A model generated the notes under the pieces. That model was given only the letters and a program-made list of their open reading frames with translations. It searched no databases and was not told the DNA's origin. Shown here piece by piece: positions 39,001 through 47,447 of a stretch of 64,000 bases of DNA. Every line of letters starts with the position of its first letter. Positions within the stretch are counted from its first letter, which is position 1. This DNA comes from JABMQB01 sp963677475 (lineage in GTDB: Bacteria > Bacteroidota > Bacteroidia > Bacteroidales > Prolixibacteraceae). Position numbers and translations under genes: made by a program. The stretch is from the NCBI GenBank assembly GCA_963677475.2, contig CAXXQD010000021.1:62001-126000 (forward strand), given 5' to 3'.

Positions 39001-40771
39001 GGCAATGGGACAAGCCGAATATGTTGGCGCAATTGGTGCCCCATTCGCCATCACAGTAGTTGGAGGATTGGCTTTAAGTACCATTCTTACACTAATATTT
39101 ATCCCGACTTTTTATGCCGGTCTCGAAAATTCAATAACCTGGATGAGAACCCTAGATTGGCGAATCAGGGCACTGCAACTTATAATTTTTGTTGCTTCAT
39201 CCATCTATATTTATTATGAGGTAAGCAACTTCCTTTGGCAAATGGTAGCATTTGTTTTAGTGATTGTTTTGGTCCCGGGGGTAACTTACTTTGTACTAAC
39301 CAGTTTAAGACAAGCAAGTACCAAAATAATCGACGACAAAGAGCCTATTCGGATTCAAATCAGAAAACTTGTAAAAATTTACGATCGAGATAACAGGTTT
39401 GTTAGGGAATGGAAATCAGGAATTAAAATCAGGGAACGTGCAGGACTAACCAGAAACTACAGAAAAACACGTGATTTTGCCGATCTTACATGGCAAATAC
39501 CATTGTTCCTGTTCCTTGTTTATTTCACCTTCATTTACATGAGCTCTAATTTGTGGATGTGGGTTATGTCACACCTCGTTTTCTTTTTTGCATTTGTTTT
39601 ATGGAACCCTCTCAATCAGGTTCTCGACAATAAATTTAAAGATACAGGCAAACCAATCTTTTTAAAATTAAAGAAGATACTTAAAAATATACTCTATTGG
39701 GGATTGCCACTTATATTCCTGTTCATATTCTTCAAAAAATGGGATAACCTGGGCATGGTAATTTTCGTAGGGATTATTTGGTTTTTACTTCTAACCATAT
39801 ACGCAACATCACAATATATTCATGCGAAAAACCTAAATATTGCACGGATTACTGGTCGTTTTAGCGGAATCAGGCGGGCATACTTTAATATTGTCAGAAG
39901 TATTCCGGTGCTTGGCAAACAGAAGAAACCATTCAGGGCCCTTAATGGCGTGACTCTCGAAATTAAAACCGGAATGTTTGGGTTGCTCGGTCCAAACGGT
40001 GCCGGGAAATCAACCATGATGCGCATTGTTTGCGGTATTTTGGAGCAAAGCTATGGTAAGATATGGATCAATGGTTTAGACACCACAAAATACAGGGAAG
40101 AACTTCAGGGACTGATTGGTTATCTGCCCCAGGCATTCGGAACCTACGAAAACATGTCGGCATGGGAATTCCTCGATTATCAGGGAATCTTAAAAGGTAT
40201 TAAAGACACAAAAACCCGAAATGAGCGCCTTGAATATGTCCTCAAATCGGTTCACATGTTTGAGAAAAAAGACCATAAAATTGGCTCTTTCTCGGGCGGA
40301 ATGAAACAACGGATTGGTATTGCACAAATCCTGCTTAACCTGCCTCGGATTTTGGTAGTTGACGAACCAACCGCCGGCCTTGACCCACGTGAAAGGATAC
40401 GTTTCAGAAACCTTCTTGTGGAACTTAGCCGTGAAAGGATTGTGATCTTCTCAACACATATTATCGAAGATATTTCAAGTTCGTGCAACCAGGTGGCTGT
40501 AATTAACCGGGGCGACCTTAAATATTATGGAACACCAAACGACATGGTGCGTATGGGGGAAGGATTGGTTTGGCAATTCTCAATACCTGCCAAAGAATTT
40601 GATTCTTTTGCCAATAAACAATTGATCGTACACCACATGCGCGATGGTGAAAACATTAAAATCCGTTGCCTGGCGCAGGAAAAACCTGACCCCAATGCGA
40701 TAAATGTTTCACCTCACCTTGAAGATGCCTATTTGTGCCTGTTAAAAGATTTTACCAAACCTGTTAAATAA
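36035..40771 (+). CDS. RND efflux permease fused to an ABC ATPase domain
   Basis: The chain has 1,578 residues. Residues 1-1030 are a complete RND permease with both porter halves (VELMPNAELPMLFVQV; TM4 AIGMLLDNSVVVLENIY; TM10 LGVVVNNGIILIDYTN; RVRPILITATTT). About six further hydrophobic segments lie between 1045 and 1265. A full ABC ATPase follows: Walker A GPNGAGKS at about 1319-1326, signature FSGGMKQR near 1418, Walker B LVVDEPTAGLDP near 1440 and H-loop STHI near 1472. A Met/Gly/Arg-rich loop lies near 647-667. No stop separates the parts. It lies 14 bp after the first RND gene, and an ABC permease starts 6 bp after its end. I know of no characterised fusion of this kind. Confidence 0.9.
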   Translation: MRFIINRKVLISMVFIGLTFLGYISYKRLPVELMPNAELPMLFVQVNSRLEVDPDYMENQAVIPIEGAISTMEGIESIESYLNNRSATITVNFKQNSNSKYTFLKLQEKIDQVTDNMDENFIVRVTKVDIEQLTNQFMELQIRGSGGSDRVRNIVDEEITSELENIDGVASANVYGGKEKSIEVLFDRAACEAYNITPSQISSAISSSTQNRTFTGYLHESKRQYFVHVTAEYDHVSEIENIIVAEGPIFLKDVAEVFFGVKEEESISRVNGKDAVSMLLVSDSQANLIDLSHDVQDIIAQLNRKLASKDVEIVVQTNTAEVMEKNIDQMIQLALVGGLLAVFVLWMFLKNIRIVSFIALAIPISVFTAFNFFYAFNISINSLTLVGLVLAIGMLLDNSVVVLENIYRLSGNRFNADDAVIQGTQEVWRSIVAATLTTVTVFLPFVFSTNYMIKLMGNHVGVSIISTLLVSLFVALLLIPMAAHFLLRGKSKHNIFYEKVTTNNRIIQIYILLLKSSMRYPARTIIGAVVVFFLTVFIVLAISVNSLEEVEEDQFSVYVTMPTGSTLEATDAIVGEVENRLLEIAERKDIISKIEEEEAILTITLKEDYKKIDNRSMAEVKSDVEKRVSNISSAEISLTAPTSSASFRGGGMGSMGGGTAAFGAFLGIGTDQENIVIKGENFEVMKGVAEDLEYYIENLESINRANVSVSDNRPEVHMYFNQLLLTQYNISLNNIVSELGSFSREFTSGVNFNQGTEEYEIIIKEKIAEGEEEEDTEKSMEDLKKLQISNQQGATYDLQDIAEMVYAEGMPNITRVNQEKQIKLNYSFVDEAQDSKDLLEAYRLEIDEIVRAYKVPPGVAIEVIHEEDQFADFKFLIAAAFILILMILASVFESVSTPFVLMFSVPLAAIGSFLALIFTGNSLFNANTLTGFLILLGVVVNNGIILIDYTNILRKRGHRKSRALMMAGLSRVRPILITATTTIVALFPLAMGQAEYVGAIGAPFAITVVGGLALSTILTLIFIPTFYAGLENSITWMRTLDWRIRALQLIIFVASSIYIYYEVSNFLWQMVAFVLVIVLVPGVTYFVLTSLRQASTKIIDDKEPIRIQIRKLVKIYDRDNRFVREWKSGIKIRERAGLTRNYRKTRDFADLTWQIPLFLFLVYFTFIYMSSNLWMWVMSHLVFFFAFVLWNPLNQVLDNKFKDTGKPIFLKLKKILKNILYWGLPLIFLFIFFKKWDNLGMVIFVGIIWFLLLTIYATSQYIHAKNLNIARITGRFSGIRRAYFNIVRSIPVLGKQKKPFRALNGVTLEIKTGMFGLLGPNGAGKSTMMRIVCGILEQSYGKIWINGLDTTKYREELQGLIGYLPQAFGTYENMSAWEFLDYQGILKGIKDTKTRNERLEYVLKSVHMFEKKDHKIGSFSGGMKQRIGIAQILLNLPRILVVDEPTAGLDPRERIRFRNLLVELSRERIVIFSTHIIEDISSSCNQVAVINRGDLKYYGTPNDMVRMGEGLVWQFSIPAKEFDSFANKQLIVHHMRDGENIKIRCLAQEKPDPNAINVSPHLEDAYLCLLKDFTKPVK

Positions 40772-40777
40772 CGCAAG

Positions 40778-41497
40778 ATGAGTTCAAAATTAAATATAAG
40801 GAACAATCTTATTGTTCTGTCAAGAATGGTAAAATACAACCTGAGGATTATATTTGCCAATAAGTTTATCTGGTTTTTGATTACATCCTTTGGTTTTTTT
40901 ATATTTTTTGCCATTCAGTTTGTTTGGGAAGGCGAAACAATCAACGATGGTACTATATATAATCTGTTGCTTTTCCCAGGCATTTTGTTGATTTTTTATC
41001 CAACAGTTTTTGGGATCCAAAACGATGATGATTCAAGAATGCTGGAAATCCTGTTCGGTATTCCGAACTATCGATATAAAGTATGGCTTATCAGGCTGGT
41101 AATGATTTATGTCTTGGTATTTTTTGTATTGGCACTGTATGCCTGGTCTGCATCTATTCTTTTATATAAAATCAACCCGTTCGAAATGGCATATCAATTA
41201 ATGTTCCCGATTGTTTTCCTTGGCTCATTGTCATTTATGTTCTCAACCATCATTAAAAACGGAAATGGTACTGCAGTAACCATGGTATTGCTCGGTGTAG
41301 CCTTATTAATTTTTTCTGAGTCGTTGGAACGAACTTTATGGAATATATTCCTTAACCCATTTGATTTACCAAATAATTTTAACGAGGTAATCTGGGCTGG
41401 GATTATCGTTAAAAACCGTATTTTTCTTTCGATAGGAATGTTGGTTTGTATCCTGTATGGATTATTTAATTTACAAAAACGCGAAAAGTTTGTTTGA
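40778..41497 (+). CDS. ABC-2 type transporter permease
   Basis: The 239-residue protein has about six transmembrane segments (FIWFLITSFGFFIFFAIQFVW; LLLFPGILLIFYPTVFG; LVMIYVLVFFVLALYAW; LMFPIVFLGSLSFMFS; VTMVLLGVALLIFS; IFLSIGMLVCILYGLFNL) and a short segment DSRMLEILFGIPNYRYKVWL, as in ABC-2 permeases. It has no ATPase of its own and starts 6 bp after the RND-ABC fusion, so the fused ATPase domain is its most likely energy source (inference). It is the last gene of the operon; no clear terminator follows in the 226-bp gap. Confidence 0.82.
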   Translation: MSSKLNIRNNLIVLSRMVKYNLRIIFANKFIWFLITSFGFFIFFAIQFVWEGETINDGTIYNLLLFPGILLIFYPTVFGIQNDDDSRMLEILFGIPNYRYKVWLIRLVMIYVLVFFVLALYAWSASILLYKINPFEMAYQLMFPIVFLGSLSFMFSTIIKNGNGTAVTMVLLGVALLIFSESLERTLWNIFLNPFDLPNNFNEVIWAGIIVKNRIFLSIGMLVCILYGLFNLQKREKFV

Positions 41498-41723
41498 TAA
41501 ACGATAGGGAATTACTAGTTCTTGAGGCACAAATTATACATTCTCCCCATTTACAAAGCGTTAATTATTGCATTGTAATTATAAGAATATGGTACAGAAT
41601 GCCTGAGGTGGATTAAATTCCAATTCAAACCTACAACTCAACCATGCGAACGCGAAATTGGTAAATGTTTTTTTACTAAATTGTTCCCATTAATAATTTC
41701 CCTGTTAAATTAAAACAACAACT

Positions 41724-41921
41724 ATGATTAGTGACAGTGCAAAACGCCTTAAAGATAGGATTGAAAAAGCCATTGACGATGGTATAATTACTCCTGAAGA
41801 ATACGATCAAATCATACATATTGCGAGTGAAGACAATGTGATCGACAGACACGAACAAGCATTGCTTCAGCAACTTCAGGAAATGCTGGCAGATAAATCT
41901 GTTCGGTTTGGGAAAAAATAG
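41724..41921 (+). CDS. Small helical protein of unknown function
   Basis: The 65 residues are highly charged and probably all helical, with an acidic middle (IDDGIITPEEYDQIIHIASED) and no signal or membrane segment. I do not recognise a family. Codon use looks normal, and the ATG follows an AT-rich gap like its neighbours. It stands alone between the ABC/RND operon and the U32 gene. Confidence 0.55.
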   Translation: MISDSAKRLKDRIEKAIDDGIITPEEYDQIIHIASEDNVIDRHEQALLQQLQEMLADKSVRFGKK

Positions 41922-42070
41922 GGGTTTAATCCCTGTTAAAAACCTCCTGAATTTGAAATAGCCAATAATTTGAGCCCGGGTTCCATGTAATATCTTGAAT
42001 TTGATTATACTATGCCCTTCACCTTGTTGAAAATAAATTAGAATATACGATGTATTCCGGCAGAAAAATA

Positions 42071-42078
42071 TAATTTTG
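42071..42078 (+). promoter_or_regulatory. -7 promoter box TAATTTTG
   Basis: A perfect TAnnTTTG box lies 35 bp before the U32 gene start at 42113. Confidence 0.6.
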
Positions 42079-42112
42079 CACCTCGAATTTCCAGGGGAAG
42101 AAACAGGGTAAA

Positions 42113-43372
42113 ATGAACAGACAAGATATAGAAATAATGGCACCCGTTGGTTCGTATGAATCGTTAATGGCTGCTATTCAAGGTGGGGCAGGATCGGTGT
42201 ATCTCGGTATTGAGCACCTAAACATGAGGGCGCGATCATCCAACAATTTTAGTTTGGAAGACCTCGCAAAAATTGCAAAAATTTCCACCGAAAACAATGT
42301 AAAAACGTATCTGACCCTAAATACCGAAGTTTTTGACAATGAAGTTGAACAAGCTCGTGAAATTGTCAAGGCGGCAAAAAATTCAGGTGTAACCGCTGTT
42401 ATTGCTTCCGATATTTCGGTGATTCAATATGCACATTCAATTGGGCTCGAAGTTCACATCTCAACACAGGTAAATATTACCAATTTCGAAGCCGTTAAGT
42501 TTTACTCGCAATTTGCCGATGTGGTAGTACTTGCTCGCGAGGTAAACCTCGGAAGGGTAAAAGAAATCAGTGATAAAATAAAAGAACAACAAATTAAAGG
42601 CCCTTCAGGTAATTTGGTTCAGCTCGAAATGTTTGTTCACGGGGCATTGTGTATGGCAGTGAGCGGAAAATGTTACCTGAGTTTACATGAGATGAACTCA
42701 TCGGCAAACCGGGGAAGCTGCATGCAAACCTGCAGAAGGGCTTATACCGTGACCGATAAAGAAACCGGCGCACAGTTGAATATCGATAATGAATACATCA
42801 TGTCGCCAAAAGACCTTAAAACCATCCATTTTTTAAATAAAATCCTCGATGCCGGGGTGACCGTACTGAAAATTGAAGGAAGGGCAAGGTCGGCGGAATA
42901 TGTAAAAACTACGGCACAATGCTACAGCGAAGCTGCACAAGCCTATATTGACGGCACGTTCACCCTTGAGAAAATTGAAAACTGGAATACCAGGCTTGAA
43001 GAAGTATTCAATAGGGGCTTTTGGAATGGCTATTACCTGGGACAACGCCTGGGCGAATGGAGCAGTAATTACGGATCGAAAGCAAGCAAAAGAAAATTCT
43101 ACCTTGGAAAAACGACTAACTATTTTACCAACCTTGGGGTTGCCGAATTCAAGCTGGAAACCGGGCCTCTTGAAGTTGGCGATGAGGTTATTATTGCCGG
43201 TCCAACCACTGGTGTTGTCCAAACATTCGTGGAGGAAATCAGGGTAGCGTTAAAACCTGTGCCAAGGGCCGAAAAAGGGGAAAGCTTCTCGATGAAAGTC
43301 CCCGAAAAAATAAGAAGGGCCGATAAACTTTATAAAATGATTGATGCCAGCGAGGCCAATCAACGCAGTTAA
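42113..43372 (+). CDS. U32 family protein, TrhP-like tRNA hydroxylation enzyme
   Basis: The protein has 419 residues. The N-terminus (PVGSYESLMAAIQGGAGSVYLG) and the Cys-rich centre (HGALCMAVSGKCYLS; NRGSCMQTCRRAY, four Cys) match the U32 family with an iron-sulfur site. Length and the short C-terminal domain point to the TrhP (YegQ) branch, which makes 5-hydroxyuridine at tRNA position 34 from prephenate. Older names call it a collagenase-like peptidase. Other U32 branches (UbiU/V, RlhA) are less likely but not excluded. It has its own promoter at 42071. Confidence 0.85.
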   Translation: MNRQDIEIMAPVGSYESLMAAIQGGAGSVYLGIEHLNMRARSSNNFSLEDLAKIAKISTENNVKTYLTLNTEVFDNEVEQAREIVKAAKNSGVTAVIASDISVIQYAHSIGLEVHISTQVNITNFEAVKFYSQFADVVVLAREVNLGRVKEISDKIKEQQIKGPSGNLVQLEMFVHGALCMAVSGKCYLSLHEMNSSANRGSCMQTCRRAYTVTDKETGAQLNIDNEYIMSPKDLKTIHFLNKILDAGVTVLKIEGRARSAEYVKTTAQCYSEAAQAYIDGTFTLEKIENWNTRLEEVFNRGFWNGYYLGQRLGEWSSNYGSKASKRKFYLGKTTNYFTNLGVAEFKLETGPLEVGDEVIIAGPTTGVVQTFVEEIRVALKPVPRAEKGESFSMKVPEKIRRADKLYKMIDASEANQRS

Positions 43373-43432
43373 GCTCAATAAATAAACCTGAATTGCGTTT
43401 ATCTAGTGTTTGATGATTGAAACAATACATTT

Positions 43433-44326
43433 ATGCATTTAAAATGGTGTTTAAAGTTCATTCTTTCCCTCGCTTTTATTCTTGTACTCACTACGGGATT
43501 TTCACAGAATAAACTTAAATACCGATTTGCAACAACTTCAGGGATATTCCTGAAAGAAAGGAATTCGTTTGAAAACCGTACCCCCGAAATTGAAGGGGTA
43601 GAAGTTCCGGGTGGAAAAGATAAATTTAAGCCTAAAATGCAATTGGGTTTTGAGATGGAGGTGTCAATCCCCGCAAACGAGTCTTTCGCATTTGGCCTTG
43701 AATTTGAAAGTTATTCGCTCAAAGGTATCAACGATAATCCGGTGTATTATAATTATTTTGGATCAACAGATTTTCAAAGGCTGTTTAAGCCCGAAGAATA
43801 TGTTTATAGCCAGGAAGCCCTGCAATTTACCACGAAAATTAATTCTCTTGTTGGAACTATTCGATACTTTCCTTTAGGTATTGAAATTTTTCAGCCTTTT
43901 ATAAAAGTATTTGGGGGTGTATCGTTTGTTGGCACCAACCTGGAGCTTCGAGATGGAAGCTCGGAAGCCATTCCTTTATACTCGAAAGGGACACAGCAAT
44001 CGAACCAAACCAAATGGCCTGCTTTTTATTTCGGAACCGGATTGGGATTTCAATATTATGTCACAGAATATCTATCGGTTTACGTAGATGCAACAATTTC
44101 GATTATTGATACGGATATTGTGAATGGTGTCCCTAATTTTTCCTACGATGGGTTCGATAATAATGAACATGTGCACACAGCATCCGTTACTTCTCAGTTC
44201 AGTTTCGGGATTAGTTACTCATTGTTTAAGCCATACGATGATTCTGACAATGGTTTACCCAAAAAATTATTCAGAAAAAGAAGGGGCAGGGTCGATAAAT
44301 ATTTCCCATTTCACGAAATAAAATAA
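43433..44326 (+). CDS. Outer-membrane beta-barrel protein of unknown function
   Basis: The 297-residue protein has a signal peptide (FILSLAFILVLTTGFSQ) and repeated amphipathic strands (FAFGLEFESYSL; FYFGTGLGFQYYVTEYLSVYVD; SQFSFGISYSLFKPY), as in porin-like outer-membrane proteins of Bacteroidota. The end is basic (RKRRGRVDKYF). No specific family is recognised. It is a single gene. Confidence 0.7.
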   Translation: MHLKWCLKFILSLAFILVLTTGFSQNKLKYRFATTSGIFLKERNSFENRTPEIEGVEVPGGKDKFKPKMQLGFEMEVSIPANESFAFGLEFESYSLKGINDNPVYYNYFGSTDFQRLFKPEEYVYSQEALQFTTKINSLVGTIRYFPLGIEIFQPFIKVFGGVSFVGTNLELRDGSSEAIPLYSKGTQQSNQTKWPAFYFGTGLGFQYYVTEYLSVYVDATISIIDTDIVNGVPNFSYDGFDNNEHVHTASVTSQFSFGISYSLFKPYDDSDNGLPKKLFRKRRGRVDKYFPFHEIK

Positions 44327-44473
44327 GCATTTCCGATAAATTAAACGGAACAACAAATAAGGCCTTTGTTCGTTAAAATTATCCATGTTGTACGGTACTT
44401 TATACACACTAGTCCGTGGATAAGAATTTTATATTGTCCCTCAACCAGCAAGCAGGATGGACATACAATTTTG

Positions 44474-44481
44474 TACTTTTG
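44474..44481 (+). promoter_or_regulatory. -7 promoter box TACTTTTG
   Basis: A perfect TAnnTTTG box lies 17 bp before the ATG at 44498, giving a very short leader. Confidence 0.55.
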
Positions 44482-44497
44482 AATAAATACTTTTCCA

Positions 44498-47287
44498 ATG
44501 AAGAAAGTCATTATCATCCTTATTTTAGCTATTGCAGGGATTGCTGCTTACTTCCTCTTTTTTTCGAAAGAAGGGGTAAGTTTTTCCAAAGAAACTTCTA
44601 TTTACAAAGCTGTTCCGATGGATGCCCCCATGTTTTTGGAATTAAAATCGATTAAAGGGCTCCCATTGGGCAAAACCATAGCCCAGGAAATAAAAAAAGC
44701 AGGGCTTTTCACGTACGTTTTTCAAAAAGCAGAATTTTTGGACACGCTGGTATCGGGGAATAAAGATATTGGCAACAGTGTTTTAAATAGTCCATTGGTA
44801 ATTGCATTTACCCTGGAAGGGAAAAAAAACCTTGTGCCCCTTTTGGTCTTAAAAGCCGAAACAAATTCGAAGAAAAACAATGCAATTAACCTTATCGAAA
44901 AGATTTTTGGCACCAATTATACAAGCACTAAAAGATCGTACAACGGAAGAAAAATTACCAGCTATAAATCATCGAATCACAATACTGAATTTCATTACGC
45001 GCACACCAACGGAATGCTTTTGGCGAGCCCAAAGGCTATTTTAGTTGAACAAGCCATCAGGCAACTTGAGTCACAAAGTATTTTAAGCGAAAATGAATTC
45101 AATCAAGTAAATAAAACGGCTTCACTTCAATCTAAAATTGCCATTTACATCAACCATAAATACTTTCCGCTGTCGTTTCAAAACTGGTTAAATCCAGACG
45201 TCAATAAATTTACCAATGAAGCAGGCAAACAAGTTCGAAGAAGTATAAGTTCGGAAGCAAAGAAAATTAGCAATTACGCATCGTGGAGCGAACTTGATCT
45301 GCAAATTTCGGACGAGGAGATTATATTAAACGGCGTAACTTACCCCAACGATTCGCTTAAAAATTATTTATCGGTTTTTAATGGGCAGGAACCTGTACGT
45401 TTTCAATCGGACAAGTATTTACCAAAGAAAACAGCAATGTTTTTGAGTTTCTGCATTTCCGACAAGGATGATTTCTTTAACAAACTCAACGACTACCTTC
45501 GGCATAATGAATTGTTTTATTCGCGTGAAGAGGCTTTGAAAGCAATCGAACGAAAATCGGGTACAAATATTGAATCCATGTTTCAGTTCATTCTGGAAAA
45601 TGAGATCACCGTTTCATTTCCCGAACTCACCTCAAATCCGGATAAAAAAACAAGTTATTTTATCCTTTCAACCAAGGGCAAAAGTGTGGCAAAAGAGCAA
45701 ATGTTGGCATTTTTAAGAAAATACGCATCAAATAACAAACTAAACTTTAACGACCTTCAAAGCCAATTTGTAATCGATAAAGAAACCAAACATTCTATTT
45801 ATGAATTCCCATTCCCAAGGATTCCTGGTATTCTTTTAAATGGCCCTTTTCAATTGGTCGATGCCAATTATTTTGCATTTTGGGACAATAACCTGATTTT
45901 CTGCAATACAAAAAAAGGTTTGGAGGCTTTAATTCGTGACATTATTTTGGATGCCACGCTGGGCAAGGATATCGATTATTTAAAATACAAACAGAATATT
46001 GAAAACAAAACCAATATTAACTTTTACTTTCATCCGAACCAGGGCTACTCCATTCATAAGGAGCTTTTCTCAAATGAAGTTTCGAGAAAATTAGAAGAAA
46101 AGGAAGAGTTTCTTAGAAAATTTGGCCCAATAAACTGGCAGGTAATTCATGCCAAAGATTTGTTTTTCAATAATATCTACCTAAAATACACTTCCGAAAT
46201 AAAAGAGGATGCCAAAACAACCTGGCAAAGCAATATTGGGAGTATCGCCATTGCCAAGCCACAATTGGTTCTTAACCACAACGATCTAAAAAACAAAGAA
46301 ATTATTATTCAGGACGAAAACAACGTTTTACATCAAATAACCAAAGATGGAAGGAGCAGGTGGTCGGTTAAAATTGAGGGGAAAATAATGGGCGAAATCC
46401 ATCAAATTGATTACCTGAGAAATAACAAATACCAATATTTATTTAATACAAAGGATAAGCTTTACCTTTTGGACCGTAATGGAAACAATGTTGCCCCGTT
46501 CCCTGTAACTTTAAGGTCTGAAGCCTCAAACGGGGTATCGGTTTTTGATTACGATAACAATCGGAAATACAGGTATTTTGTTGCCGGAATTGACAAAAAG
46601 GTATATGCCTACGATTCAAAAGGGGCGATTGTTAGCGGTTGGAAATTTGGAACCACCGACCATTTGGTTACAGATCCCATAGAACATTTCAGAATTGGCG
46701 GTAAAGATTATATTGTTTTCAAAGATAAATCGAAAATATATATCCAAAACCGACGCGGAGAAACACGGGTTAATGTGAACATTTCGTTTGAAAACTCAAA
46801 TAACGAACTGGTTTTAAACACGCAAGGAACTGCAAAATTAATTGCTACCAGCAACAAAGGGGAAGTATATTACATTTATTTCAATGGAAATACGGTTAAA
46901 AAGAAAAGCGGTAAGTTCAGCGACAAACACTTTTTTACGGCCGATGATATTAATGGCGATGGAATAGCCGAGTTTATTTTTGCAGATGGGAAAGAGCTTA
47001 CAGTATTAAACGAAACGGGGAAAAAACTTTTCTCGGAAGAATTCAATTCAAACATTTCTTTCAACCCAAATATTTATACATTCTCATCGAAACTCAAAAA
47101 ATTAGGGATAGTTACCTCCGATGATAATAAAATATACCTGGTTAATCCTGATGGCAGCTTGCACAACGGATTTCCTTTGGTTGGGAATAGCCCTTTTACA
47201 ATAGGGAAAATTTCTTCAGGTTCGTCATACTTGAACTTAATAGTTGCAAGTAAAGACGAAAATATTTATAACTATAGGTTAAATTGA
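44498..47287 (+). CDS. DUF3352-like exported protein with a beta-propeller-like C-terminal half
   Basis: The protein has 929 residues. One N-terminal membrane anchor (VIIILILAIAGIAAYFLFF) is followed by about 550 residues that resemble DUF3352 (AVPMDAPMFLELKSIKGLPLG; SPLVIAFTLEG). From residue 590 on it shows repeats of the type 'YAYDSKGAIVSGWKFG', 'LYLLDRNGNNVAPFPV' and 'ADDINGDGIAEFIFADGKE', i.e. a PQQ/FG-GAP-like propeller. The function is unknown. Being anchored and periplasmic, it could act as a scaffold or in envelope assembly (inference). Confidence 0.7.
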   Translation: MKKVIIILILAIAGIAAYFLFFSKEGVSFSKETSIYKAVPMDAPMFLELKSIKGLPLGKTIAQEIKKAGLFTYVFQKAEFLDTLVSGNKDIGNSVLNSPLVIAFTLEGKKNLVPLLVLKAETNSKKNNAINLIEKIFGTNYTSTKRSYNGRKITSYKSSNHNTEFHYAHTNGMLLASPKAILVEQAIRQLESQSILSENEFNQVNKTASLQSKIAIYINHKYFPLSFQNWLNPDVNKFTNEAGKQVRRSISSEAKKISNYASWSELDLQISDEEIILNGVTYPNDSLKNYLSVFNGQEPVRFQSDKYLPKKTAMFLSFCISDKDDFFNKLNDYLRHNELFYSREEALKAIERKSGTNIESMFQFILENEITVSFPELTSNPDKKTSYFILSTKGKSVAKEQMLAFLRKYASNNKLNFNDLQSQFVIDKETKHSIYEFPFPRIPGILLNGPFQLVDANYFAFWDNNLIFCNTKKGLEALIRDIILDATLGKDIDYLKYKQNIENKTNINFYFHPNQGYSIHKELFSNEVSRKLEEKEEFLRKFGPINWQVIHAKDLFFNNIYLKYTSEIKEDAKTTWQSNIGSIAIAKPQLVLNHNDLKNKEIIIQDENNVLHQITKDGRSRWSVKIEGKIMGEIHQIDYLRNNKYQYLFNTKDKLYLLDRNGNNVAPFPVTLRSEASNGVSVFDYDNNRKYRYFVAGIDKKVYAYDSKGAIVSGWKFGTTDHLVTDPIEHFRIGGKDYIVFKDKSKIYIQNRRGETRVNVNISFENSNNELVLNTQGTAKLIATSNKGEVYYIYFNGNTVKKKSGKFSDKHFFTADDINGDGIAEFIFADGKELTVLNETGKKLFSEEFNSNISFNPNIYTFSSKLKKLGIVTSDDNKIYLVNPDGSLHNGFPLVGNSPFTIGKISSGSSYLNLIVASKDENIYNYRLN

Positions 47288-47312
47288 ACAACCTGAAAAT
47301 AGCATCCACAGG

Positions 47313-47350
47313 AAAAAAAAGCAGCCAGGTTCAATTCCCCGACTGCTTTT
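47313..47350 (-). terminator. Terminator of the aerolysin-like gene
   Basis: Read on the minus strand, an imperfect GC-rich stem (AAAGCAG paired with CTGCTTT plus inner pairs) is followed by eight T. Confidence 0.7.
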
Positions 47351-47447
47351 ACTATTTATAAACTCCTAAACCTTTGACTTTTAATCTCAGTCCATCCCCA
47401 AATTATAGATAGTTGGCAAACAACATTGTTATTGTCGTTCAATAATG

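Noticed and set aside
36035..40771. RND-ABC fusion as a missed stop between two genes
   Set aside because: The joint contains about 270 residues of ordered membrane-type sequence with normal codons and no start-like context, and the frame is open throughout. An assembly artefact is still possible but not supported by the sequence.
47321..47350. tRNA T-arm-like GGTTCAATTCC
   Set aside because: The arms do not pair as a T-stem and no D or anticodon arm is near; it is part of a terminator hairpin. A similar hit near 13170 also lacks any tRNA structure.
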